Of a DNA stretch of 5,096 bases, positions 1 through 5,096 are shown piece after piece; within the stretch, counting starts at the first letter, position 1, and every line of letters starts with the position of its first letter. The notes under the pieces were generated by a model. It made no database searches, was not told the origin of the DNA, and was given only the letters and a program-made list of their open reading frames with translations. The DNA comes from Bacteroidota bacterium (GTDB taxonomy: Bacteria > Bacteroidota > Rhodothermia > Rhodothermales > UBA10348). Made by a program: the position numbers and the translations under genes. The stretch spans positions 1 through 5,096 of the forward strand of contig SMXK01000093.1 in the NCBI GenBank assembly GCA_004356265.1, read 5' to 3'.

Positions 1-1063
1 CGCGGCCGAGTCCCGGACCCACAAGTACTGCCCGCGCACGTGATAATCCGGATTCTGACAACGGTATCGTCCACGGTGTTACCGTGATTTCGGTCAGTTT
101 CTTTTTCAGAATGGTCTCGATTTCCGGCGGGCAGAAACACTGCACATATCCGCTTCCGATTCTAGCCGCCGCGGTTGCCGCCAGAACCGGCGCACCGGTG
201 TAATTCGAAGAACCCCCGACTACAGCGGCTGGGCCGCTGGTATATTTACTTGACTCAAATGTGCGCTCGGGCCGGCAATATTCGGCGAACTCAGGCGTCA
301 TGAGCCGAACGTGCTCTGAGTCAGATTGAACAGACTGGATGGAGTGTTCGGAGATTCCGATTTGCGCTACGATTATTGTGCCACTATGGTATGGTCCCGT
401 GCCGATCAGTAATCCCCTCTTCAGAGCACCCATCGTCACGGTCCAATCGGCGCACACAGCATTCCCCAAAACCTTTCCGGTCAGGCCAGAAAGTCCGGAC
501 GGAATATCTGCCGATACGACTTGCGCTGAATGTTCATTTATTGCGTCAATTACGTTTGCAGCAGTTCCCCTCACATCGGAGTGAAGTCCGGTGCCAATTA
601 GAGCATCAACAATCAGTTCAGATCCAGGAAATCCGGGTAGGTCGGACCATTCGGAAAGATCGCCATCAATAGACAAACAGTCACTTTCGGGTAATCCGTT
701 CGCAAATGCAAACTCCATCGAAGCGAAATGGGCGCGTGTATCGTCGCTCATGTTGTTCACATCGCCCACAACGAATACGTGGACCGGGTATCCGGATTGC
801 TGCAGGACTCGAGCCGCCACAAATCCGTCGCCACCGTTGTTTCCAGTTCCACAGAATACACTTATATGGGAGCCAGGCAATTGCAGGCCCTCAGGGATCG
901 CGACGATGGACTTTGCACATTCAGCCAGCGCGCGACCAGCAGTTTCCATCAGCGTGAAGCCGTTGATTCCTGCTTCGGAAATCGTAACCGTGTCCGCCGC
1001 AGCCATTTCGGAGGGTGTCAGGACGACAGGCAATGAGGCGAACAATTCTTTGAAATCAGTCAT
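1..1063 (-). CDS. nnr: Bifunctional NAD(P)H-hydrate epimerase / ADP-dependent NAD(P)H-hydrate dehydratase (YjeF fusion), 3' end outside window
   Basis: This cytoplasmic metabolite-repair enzyme interconverts the R and S forms of hydrated NAD(P)H (epimerase domain) and dehydrates the S form back to NAD(P)H using ADP (dehydratase domain). I translated all 354 visible codons without a stop or frameshift. The N-terminal YjeF_N domain spans about residues 10-235: GTGNNGGDGFVAAR at 72-85 is the signature glycine-rich loop, VDALIGTGL at 152-160 carries the likely catalytic Asp153, and ADIPSGLSGLTG is at 185-196. The ribokinase-like dehydratase domain starts near 270, with VVGGSSNYTGAPVLAA at 281-296 and GPGLG at 349-353. 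The usual fusion has about 490-520 residues, so roughly 150, including the C-terminal AGTGD-type motif, lie off the left edge. The start at 1063 is set by a strong ribosome binding site and lies 19 bases after the lipoprotein stop, suggesting co-transcription. Domain identity is secure; whether the missing end is intact cannot be seen. Confidence 0.94.
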   Translation of the reverse strand, partial: MTDFKELFASLPVVLTPSEMAAADTVTISEAGINGFTLMETAGRALAECAKSIVAIPEGLQLPGSHISVFCGTGNNGGDGFVAARVLQQSGYPVHVFVVGDVNNMSDDTRAHFASMEFAFANGLPESDCLSIDGDLSEWSDLPGFPGSELIVDALIGTGLHSDVRGTAANVIDAINEHSAQVVSADIPSGLSGLTGKVLGNAVCADWTVTMGALKRGLLIGTGPYHSGTIIVAQIGISEHSIQSVQSDSEHVRLMTPEFAEYCRPERTFESSKYTSGPAAVVGGSSNYTGAPVLAATAAARIGSGYVQCFCPPEIETILKKKLTEITVTPWTIPLSESGLSRARAVLVGPGLGR

Positions 1064-1070
1064 TATGATT

Positions 1071-1077
1071 CACCTCC
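1071..1077 (-). promoter_or_regulatory. Strong Shine-Dalgarno site for the nnrE-nnrD fusion
   Basis: On the minus strand GGAGGTG lies 7 bases before the ATG at 1063, inside the 19-base gap after the lipoprotein stop. It fixes the start of the fusion gene. It is the only near-consensus ribosome binding site in the window; the other four genes have weak or no matches. Confidence 0.8.
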
Positions 1078-1082
1078 AAAAT

Positions 1083-2795
1083 TCAGCGAACGGGTATTGA
1101 CAGCGTATCACTGAGGGCGGTTTCCCAACGGGCTCTCACGGGCTGGTCTACAACGTGCCATATTACAGGCTCCGGGGCTTTGAAAGGGTAAACGTTACCC
1201 GGATTCCAATCTCCGTCTGAATTCAAGTCCAGATAAGCACGTAAAAAATATCCCGATCCCGCTGGCAAACCAGTCACGTCGAAGGCACCGGCCGCCTGCC
1301 GCAGCAAGACAGAAATGACCTGTCTCGGGTGCGTAGCATTTCTAACCTCAATAACGATCACAGCCTCAGAGGTAGCGCCCGCAACTTCGCCCGAAATGGA
1401 CCCGGTCATTTCGTCTGTTACGGCCTGGAAAGACTCTGAATACGTTGAATCCGGAGTCGCCACGTTCACTATAAAGGGACCCTCGAAGTTCAGTTCACCT
1501 CGCTGGGGGAGCAGAAAATAGCGGATTCCATCGGTCGTTTGGATCGAGTAATTTAACGCCGTTCCGGACGTGTCTATTACCGAAACGAACGATTTCAGAG
1601 CGTCAGCATCCGGGTTGTTGAGCGTTGATTCGAACATTAAACCAGCCTTCAAACCTGGCCAGATTAATAAATTATTGTCCTCTGTTCGAACCGACAACGT
1701 GTCCGGGATGAAGCGGGCGAATACGTCCTTCGTTTCTCGGATTTGAGCGGAACTACTGAACACGATTGATATGGGAGCCACCGTGTTACCTGATGAATCC
1801 GCCACTTCGCCCGAGCCCTCCAACAAATACCGGCCAACGGGCAGGATGGCCGTCCGGAAGCGAATTTCGCGCGTGTCACTTCCTGCATACGTAGAGAGCA
1901 CATCGAATGGAGTGCCAGTGCTCGAATCAGAAAGAATCCAACCGTCTGAGCGCGTGGACAACACAGACACCGGTTCTGAAAAACGCACCGTAATCTCATC
2001 ACTGAATGTGGCTCGAGCTTGACGAAAGTCCGGAGCCGAAGTGTCTGCACGCGCAAGAATAAAAGGCGCCGAAAGGGTCGCCGTAACGGAATCGGAGACT
2101 GAAATCGCTTTCTCACCCACTGCAAATGCTTCGTTCACATCAAGAAGATGATTCTGATTCTGGTCGAGTAACCCAAAAACGAAATACTCCTGCTCCCGGA
2201 TATTACTGATTGAGAAACGGCCACTTTCACTCGTTTGTGTCCGATAATCTGGTGTTTTGGTCGACGGATCAATCGATTGTTCTCCTCCTGCCGCATACAA
2301 AAATATATCTACGGATCCCGATGGTTTGCCCTGAACTTCGTCCACAACCGATCCTGTCATCCTGCCGGTGTTCAGCGTGTTGCCGGTTCCAAACGCCACC
2401 GAGACGGGTGCGTGCAGAGCTACGCCGTGCGCATCTCTCAACCGGGTGTCAAAACTGATCACGTATGTAGTATTCTGCCTGAGCGAAGCCGGGAAATAAA
2501 CCTCTATCGAACTGCCTTTGAATTTAAGATCGACCGGTTGTTCAAACTCTGGAAATATCGATAACGCACCCATGACCGACCGTTCGTCGAGTCGCTCGTT
2601 AAACCGGAAAATGATTCGGTCTGTGTCGACGTTTACAGAGGCGTTAACGGGATCAGAGCCAAGTAAAACGGCTGGTGTATTGTCCGCGGGCCCCCCCGAC
2701 GGCGGAATAGGAACAGCGCAACCGTGTATAAGAAGCGCCAGGCCTAATACGGCGAACAAGATCCCGGGGGACTGAAAATTAACTTTCTGGATCAT
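1083..2795 (-). CDS. Ig-like (Big_5/SbsA-type) domain lipoprotein, 570 residues
   Basis: This is a predicted lipid-anchored envelope protein of unknown function. Residues 1-25 form a signal peptide with hydrophobic core 11-23 and lipobox IHG-Cys26 (His at -2 is unusual). The mature start, with PPSGGPADNTP at 31-41, followed by an Ig-like Big_5 domain at about 37-137, is a common arrangement in Bacteroidota lipoproteins. Next come a carboxypeptidase-regulatory-like beta domain (about 146-230), a second Big_5-like domain (about 250-347), a further beta-rich region (about 350-460), and a second copy of the regulatory-like domain (about 463-545). Both copies contain an acidic loop resembling a calcium site (211-222 and 523-533). 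No catalytic motif was recognised. The ATG overlaps the upstream TGA by 4 bases (ATGA), so translation is probably coupled; there is no separate convincing ribosome binding site. Family-level recognition is good; ligand, partner and final membrane location are not known. A role in surface adhesion or protein scaffolding would be a guess. Confidence 0.9.
   Translation of the reverse strand: MIQKVNFQSPGILFAVLGLALLIHGCAVPIPPSGGPADNTPAVLLGSDPVNASVNVDTDRIIFRFNERLDERSVMGALSIFPEFEQPVDLKFKGSSIEVYFPASLRQNTTYVISFDTRLRDAHGVALHAPVSVAFGTGNTLNTGRMTGSVVDEVQGKPSGSVDIFLYAAGGEQSIDPSTKTPDYRTQTSESGRFSISNIREQEYFVFGLLDQNQNHLLDVNEAFAVGEKAISVSDSVTATLSAPFILARADTSAPDFRQARATFSDEITVRFSEPVSVLSTRSDGWILSDSSTGTPFDVLSTYAGSDTREIRFRTAILPVGRYLLEGSGEVADSSGNTVAPISIVFSSSAQIRETKDVFARFIPDTLSVRTEDNNLLIWPGLKAGLMFESTLNNPDADALKSFVSVIDTSGTALNYSIQTTDGIRYFLLPQRGELNFEGPFIVNVATPDSTYSESFQAVTDEMTGSISGEVAGATSEAVIVIEVRNATHPRQVISVLLRQAAGAFDVTGLPAGSGYFLRAYLDLNSDGDWNPGNVYPFKAPEPVIWHVVDQPVRARWETALSDTLSIPVR
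1161..1409 (-). repeat. Internal domain repeat, copy B (lipoprotein residues 463-545)
   Basis: This is the second copy of a diverged protein-level repeat. It opens with MTGSISGEV, continues through GAFDVTGLPAG and YFLRAYLDLNSDGDW, and ends near APEPV. The order matches copy A: MTGS opening, G-x-F strand, YF strand, then a D-x-N acidic loop. The pattern resembles prealbumin-like carboxypeptidase regulatory domains. The similarity is visible only at protein level. Confidence 0.6.
2106..2360 (-). repeat. Internal domain repeat, copy A (lipoprotein residues 146-230)
   Basis: This is the first copy of the same repeat. It opens with MTGSVVDEV, continues through GRFSISNIREQ and YFVFGLLDQNQNHLLD, and ends near AVGEKA. 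Residues D211, N213, N215, D219 and E222 fall at positions 1, 3, 5, 9 and 12 of an EF-hand-like loop. Domain boundaries are by eye. Confidence 0.6.
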
Positions 2796-3427
2796 CCGCC
2801 GTCAGCCCGGTCGCTTCTCAGGTTGAAAAAGAGGGCGGTGCCAAGCGCCGCCGCGCCGATCACGACCGCTGGCTGAATAACCTTCTTGAGCCAGCTCCGA
2901 TTTTCAGGCTCCACATTAGTCTCTGAAAACCGATCGTCATTATACAATTTCGCGAGATTCGTCGAGAGCGTATCAGACAACGAGCGGTCACATGTACTGA
3001 TAGACAATACCTCTCCGTCCGGGCCATTCAGTTCATACCGGAGCGCCATATAAACATTTCGTTCGATAAATCCTGACGATGATTTGCCGTACTCCACGCC
3101 TGCACGTTCGATGTCGTACCGAAGTAAAGCCAGATGTGTACTCTCGGCCCCGTTGACTTCTTCGATGCCGTCATAAACGGACTTCTTTTGCGCCAACCAA
3201 AACCCGATCAGCCCTGTCCTGATAAATGGCATTCGATCCGGGCCCGACAACTCGAAGGCATCCAATTCGGCAGGAACGTCTCCGAGGCATTCGATGGCGA
3301 TCGACTGAAATTGCTCGACATGGCTAGCCTGTGCCAGCGATGAAACGGCGACAAATGGCCATATACACCCCGCAATTACGGTGAGGAATATGCCGAAAAT
3401 CAGACCGATGGACCGCCGGGTTCTCAT
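2792..3427 (-). CDS. Unrecognised envelope protein with N-terminal signal and C-terminal membrane segment, 211 residues
   Basis: I do not recognise this family. RTRR at residues 2-5 is followed by a hydrophobic stretch (about 7-31). Two processing signals compete: a lipobox VIAG-Cys21, and a signal peptidase I style AQA ending at residue 34. The body (35-180) looks like a mixed alpha/beta extracytoplasmic domain, with a LALLRYDIERAGVEYG strand region (98-113) and YMALRYELNGPDGEVLSIS (126-144). Residues 183-203 form a second hydrophobic segment followed by RSDR, which suggests a C-terminal anchor with a short cytoplasmic tail. The first ATG in frame is used; an in-frame TAA lies 12 bases upstream, and no clear ribosome binding site is seen. 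The TGA overlaps the next gene's ATG by 4 bases, so the two products are probably made together and may interact. That the gene is real rests on its length, the signal peptide and the coupling. Function is unknown. Confidence 0.82.
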   Translation of the reverse strand: MRTRRSIGLIFGIFLTVIAGCIWPFVAVSSLAQASHVEQFQSIAIECLGDVPAELDAFELSGPDRMPFIRTGLIGFWLAQKKSVYDGIEEVNGAESTHLALLRYDIERAGVEYGKSSSGFIERNVYMALRYELNGPDGEVLSISTCDRSLSDTLSTNLAKLYNDDRFSETNVEPENRSWLKKVIQPAVVIGAAALGTALFFNLRSDRADGG

Positions 3428-3510
3428 ACAGATTGTTTACGAGACAGTGATACGCGTATCCCGTAAAGATCCGAAGATCAGCCCTGCTAAGCAAAGCGAA
3501 AATGCATCCG
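3428..3510 (-). other. 83-base spacer with UUCG hairpin and 12-base palindrome
   Basis: This spacer lies between the glutamate dehydrogenase stop and the unknown envelope gene. Read on the minus strand, GATC-TTCG-GATC (3479 to 3468) forms a 4-bp stem closed by C-G around a UUCG tetraloop, followed by only three T. GATACGCGTATC (3460 to 3449) then forms a perfect palindrome. The hairpin is too short and its U-tract too poor for a confident intrinsic terminator. It could be an attenuator, an mRNA-processing element, or chance. The palindrome could be a protein-binding site close to the start of the downstream gene. No clear -35/-10 pair was found. Confidence 0.4.
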
Positions 3511-4818
3511 TCAGGCGTAAATACCGCGCAATCTCAAGGCTGCAGCTACTTTGTCGATTCCTACGACATACGCGCCAATGCGGAGCGACACACCGTGTTT
3601 TTCCGAAGCATCAAATACGACTTCGAAAGCCGCGTGCATCATACGGTCCAGTCGACGATTTACACGATCTTCGGTCCAGAAATAACCCTGGCGATCCTGT
3701 ACCCACTCGAAATAGGATACCGTGACTCCACCGGCGTTGGCCAGAATGTCAGGAATCACCAGGCATCCGTTGTCACTCAGAATCTCGTCCGCCTTCGGCG
3801 TGGTGGGTCCGTTTGCTCCTTCCGCAATGATTTTAGCCTTGATGTTGCCGGCATTTTTCTTTGTTATCTGGTCTTCTTTTGCCGCCGGCACGAGGATGTC
3901 AACATTCAGCGTTAATAACTCATCGTTTGTTATGCTTTCCGCATCTGGATACCCTTCCAGCGTACCACCGCTACCGGCCACGTATTCAAGAAGTGCCGTA
4001 ATATCCAAACCACCTTTATTGTAATAGCCGCCCGTGACATCGCTTACAGCCACGATAGAACAGCCGTTCTGGTTCAGCAAATTGGCGGTGACAGATCCTA
4101 CATTTCCAAATCCCTGGACGGCAACACTCGATTCGGCGGCCCTCATACCAAGGCGCGCCATCGCGGCCATTGTTACCGTCATCACGCCGCGTCCGGTAGC
4201 TTCGCGCCGGCCCTGAGATCCGCCGAGTGCGATCGGTTTACCCGTTACGACGGCGTTCTCCGTCCGACGGGCATTCATGGAATACGTATCCAGAATCCAC
4301 GCCATGATTTGTTCATTGGTATTCATGTCAGGCGCCGGAATATCCCGATCCGGGCCAAACACGTCAATCAAGTTTGCCGTATATCGGCGTGTGAGACGTT
4401 CCAACTCACCCGGACTCATTTCTTTCGGATTACATCGCACGCCTCCTTTAGCGCCGCCAAACGGGACGTCAACCACGGCACACTTCCACGTCATCCAGGC
4501 TGCCAGAGCCTTAATTTCCTCCAGATTCACATCGGGTGAATACCGGATGCCGCCCTTGCTGGGGCCCCTGATATCGCTGTGAATAACCCTGTATCCTTCG
4601 AACATCTTGATTTTCCCGGTGTCCATCACGACCGGAATCGCGGTAATGTGAATTCGGGAAGGGGCAACCAGATATTCGTAAAAACCTTCCTCCAATTCGA
4701 GAATCTGCGCTGCGACGTCGAATCGCTTCACCATGGCCTCAAACGGATTTTCCTCGTCCAGAGGGGGGCCTGGTTCTCTGTAAACAGAATTTTTATAAAC
4801 CGCGTTCGAGCGTGTCAT
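3511..4818 (-). CDS. gdhA: Glutamate dehydrogenase (Glu/Leu/Phe/Val dehydrogenase family), 435 residues
   Basis: This cytoplasmic enzyme is predicted to interconvert glutamate and 2-oxoglutarate plus ammonia with NAD(P), linking carbon and nitrogen metabolism; family members are usually hexamers. Numbering is from the ATG at 4818. The N-terminal substrate domain has GPSKGGIR at 85-92 and VPFGGAKGGVRCNP at 118-131, a full match to the family active-site pattern with catalytic Lys124. PAPDMNT at 161-167 supplies the catalytic Asp164. The Rossmann domain has QGFGNVG at 235-241, followed by the strand ending in VAVSD (256-260). AEGANGPTT (332-340) and the ILANAGGVTVSYFEWVQ helix region (358-374) close the active site. 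A length of 435 fits the usual 415-435. The frame is open back to 4953, but that 45-residue extension is rich in Arg, His and Tyr, unlike the family, and would overlap the divergent methyltransferase gene; the NPFE...VKRF start region is reached from 4818. No strong ribosome binding site is visible. Coenzyme preference cannot be settled by eye; a leucine or phenylalanine dehydrogenase is unlikely given the length and motifs. Confidence 0.96.
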   Translation of the reverse strand: MTRSNAVYKNSVYREPGPPLDEENPFEAMVKRFDVAAQILELEEGFYEYLVAPSRIHITAIPVVMDTGKIKMFEGYRVIHSDIRGPSKGGIRYSPDVNLEEIKALAAWMTWKCAVVDVPFGGAKGGVRCNPKEMSPGELERLTRRYTANLIDVFGPDRDIPAPDMNTNEQIMAWILDTYSMNARRTENAVVTGKPIALGGSQGRREATGRGVMTVTMAAMARLGMRAAESSVAVQGFGNVGSVTANLLNQNGCSIVAVSDVTGGYYNKGGLDITALLEYVAGSGGTLEGYPDAESITNDELLTLNVDILVPAAKEDQITKKNAGNIKAKIIAEGANGPTTPKADEILSDNGCLVIPDILANAGGVTVSYFEWVQDRQGYFWTEDRVNRRLDRMMHAAFEVVFDASEKHGVSLRIGAYVVGIDKVAAALRLRGIYA

Positions 4819-4937
4819 TCGGGAGCCGTCGGTGATGGTTTTTATAAAGTGTAGACAACAGTAAATTCGCGCTGAAGTACGCTCTATTCTGAGATGCGTT
4901 CTATAATAATGTTTGAACTTTCCACTATGTTTTCGGA
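4819..4937. promoter_or_regulatory. Divergent intergenic promoter region (glutamate dehydrogenase / RNA methyltransferase)
   Basis: These 119 bases, AT-richer than the flanking genes, separate two genes that point away from each other and must hold promoters for both. For the minus-strand gene, TATAAA at 4846 to 4841 is a plausible -10 that would give a leader under 20 bases, but no good -35 is seen at 16-18 bases. No obvious inverted-repeat operator was found. Confidence 0.55.
4902..4907 (+). promoter_or_regulatory. Candidate -10 element for the RNA methyltransferase
   Basis: A perfect TATAAT lies about 30 bases before the ATG at 4938, which would put transcription start near 4914 with a leader of roughly 24 bases. 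No recognisable -35 hexamer stands 16-19 bases upstream. The Bacteroidota-type TAnnTTTG box is only approximated (TAATGTTTG at 4907-4915 has one extra base). Confidence 0.35.
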
Positions 4938-5096
4938 ATGAACGTACTTTCAAATCGACAACTCAAGTTAATTCGGTCACTTCGGAGCCGAAAAGGTCGA
5001 GAACAACATCAGATGTGTCTGATTGAGGGCGAACGATCTGTTGCGTCCGCGGTGGCTGCGGGGGCCGAGCTCGAGTTTGTGGTGTATACTTTATCA
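4938..5096 (+). CDS. SpoU/TrmH-family RNA 2'-O-methyltransferase, N-terminal fragment (3' end outside window)
   Basis: The 53 visible codons form the start of an RNA ribose methyltransferase that would use S-adenosylmethionine to modify rRNA or tRNA. The visible part is the substrate-binding region that precedes the knotted SPOUT catalytic domain: LSNRQLKLIRSLRSRKGRE (residues 4-22), the family hallmark CLIEGERSV (27-35), then AAGAELEFVVYT (40-51). This 'basic helix, then EGER, then strand ending in VVYT' order is typical of TrmH/RlmB-like proteins. ATG 4938 is the first possible start in frame after a TGA at 4914; there is no good ribosome binding site. The methyltransferase domain lies off the right edge, so the RNA target cannot be assigned. 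The gene diverges from glutamate dehydrogenase, and its start overlaps the unlikely N-terminal extension of that frame. Confidence 0.87.
   Translation, partial: MNVLSNRQLKLIRSLRSRKGREQHQMCLIEGERSVASAVAAGAELEFVVYTLS

Noticed and set aside
591..1100. 169-residue plus-strand open frame
   Set aside because: It lies antisense to the verified nnrE-nnrD reading frame, which shows clear family motifs; the product resembles nothing.
1664..2125. 153-residue minus-strand open frame within the lipoprotein gene
   Set aside because: It is a second frame on the same strand, very rich in Arg and Leu, with no domain and no ribosome binding site; the lipoprotein frame explains this DNA.
3468..3479. Intrinsic terminator after glutamate dehydrogenase
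   Set aside because: The stem is only 4 bp and is followed by three T, so it was kept as a hairpin in the spacer and not called a terminator.
3502..3915. 137-residue plus-strand open frame
   Set aside because: It is antisense to the conserved C-terminal part of glutamate dehydrogenase and has no recognisable protein features.
4277..4582. 101-residue plus-strand open frame
   Set aside because: It is a shadow of the glutamate dehydrogenase active-site region (GGAKGG) on the other strand.
4907..4915. Bacteroidota -7 promoter box (TAnnTTTG)
   Set aside because: The spacing is one base too long (TAATGTTTG) and no upstream TTTG partner at the expected distance was found.
1..5096. CRISPR array, mobile element, tRNA or rRNA
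   Set aside because: No regularly spaced DNA repeats, terminal inverted repeats, transposase or integrase motifs, or recognisable RNA gene were seen; nearly all DNA is accounted for by the five genes.

Overview
The window holds five protein genes and little spare DNA. Four are read from the minus strand, in transcription order: a glutamate dehydrogenase (3511-4818), an unrecognised 211-residue envelope protein (2792-3427), a 570-residue Ig-like lipoprotein (1083-2795) and a fused NAD(P)H-hydrate epimerase/dehydratase (1063 to beyond the left edge). The fifth gene, an RNA methyltransferase of the SpoU/TrmH family, starts at 4938 on the plus strand and leaves the window on the right after 53 codons.

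The organism is a Gram-negative bacterium of about half G+C by eye. The best clue is the lipoprotein: a signal peptide with a lipobox, a mature N-terminus running into a PPSGGPADNTP segment, and then a Big_5/SbsA-like Ig domain. That layout is typical of Bacteroidota and their relatives (Rhodothermota, Balneolota). Weak or absent Shine-Dalgarno sequences in front of most genes fit this. The assignment is an inference from protein style only; no rRNA or other marker is present.

Layout. Bases 1-1063: nnrE-nnrD fusion, open at the left edge. Bases 1064-1082: 19-base gap carrying a strong ribosome binding site. Bases 1083-2795: lipoprotein, whose start codon overlaps the stop of the upstream gene by 4 bases (ATGA). 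Bases 2792-3427: unknown envelope protein. Bases 3428-3510: 83-base spacer with a UUCG hairpin and a 12-base perfect palindrome. Bases 3511-4818: glutamate dehydrogenase. Bases 4819-4937: 119-base divergent promoter region. Bases 4938-5096: start of the RNA methyltransferase.

How they fit together. The last three minus-strand genes are packed tightly enough to be one transcription unit (4-base overlap, then 19-base gap). Glutamate dehydrogenase may read into them through the 83-base spacer or end there. The NAD(P)H-repair enzyme and the NAD(P)-dependent dehydrogenase share a cofactor theme, but this is ordinary housekeeping. The least explained part is the translationally coupled pair of envelope proteins at 1083-3427. 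No mobile element, CRISPR array, tRNA, rRNA or defence gene was seen, and I found no convincing new system beyond that pair.
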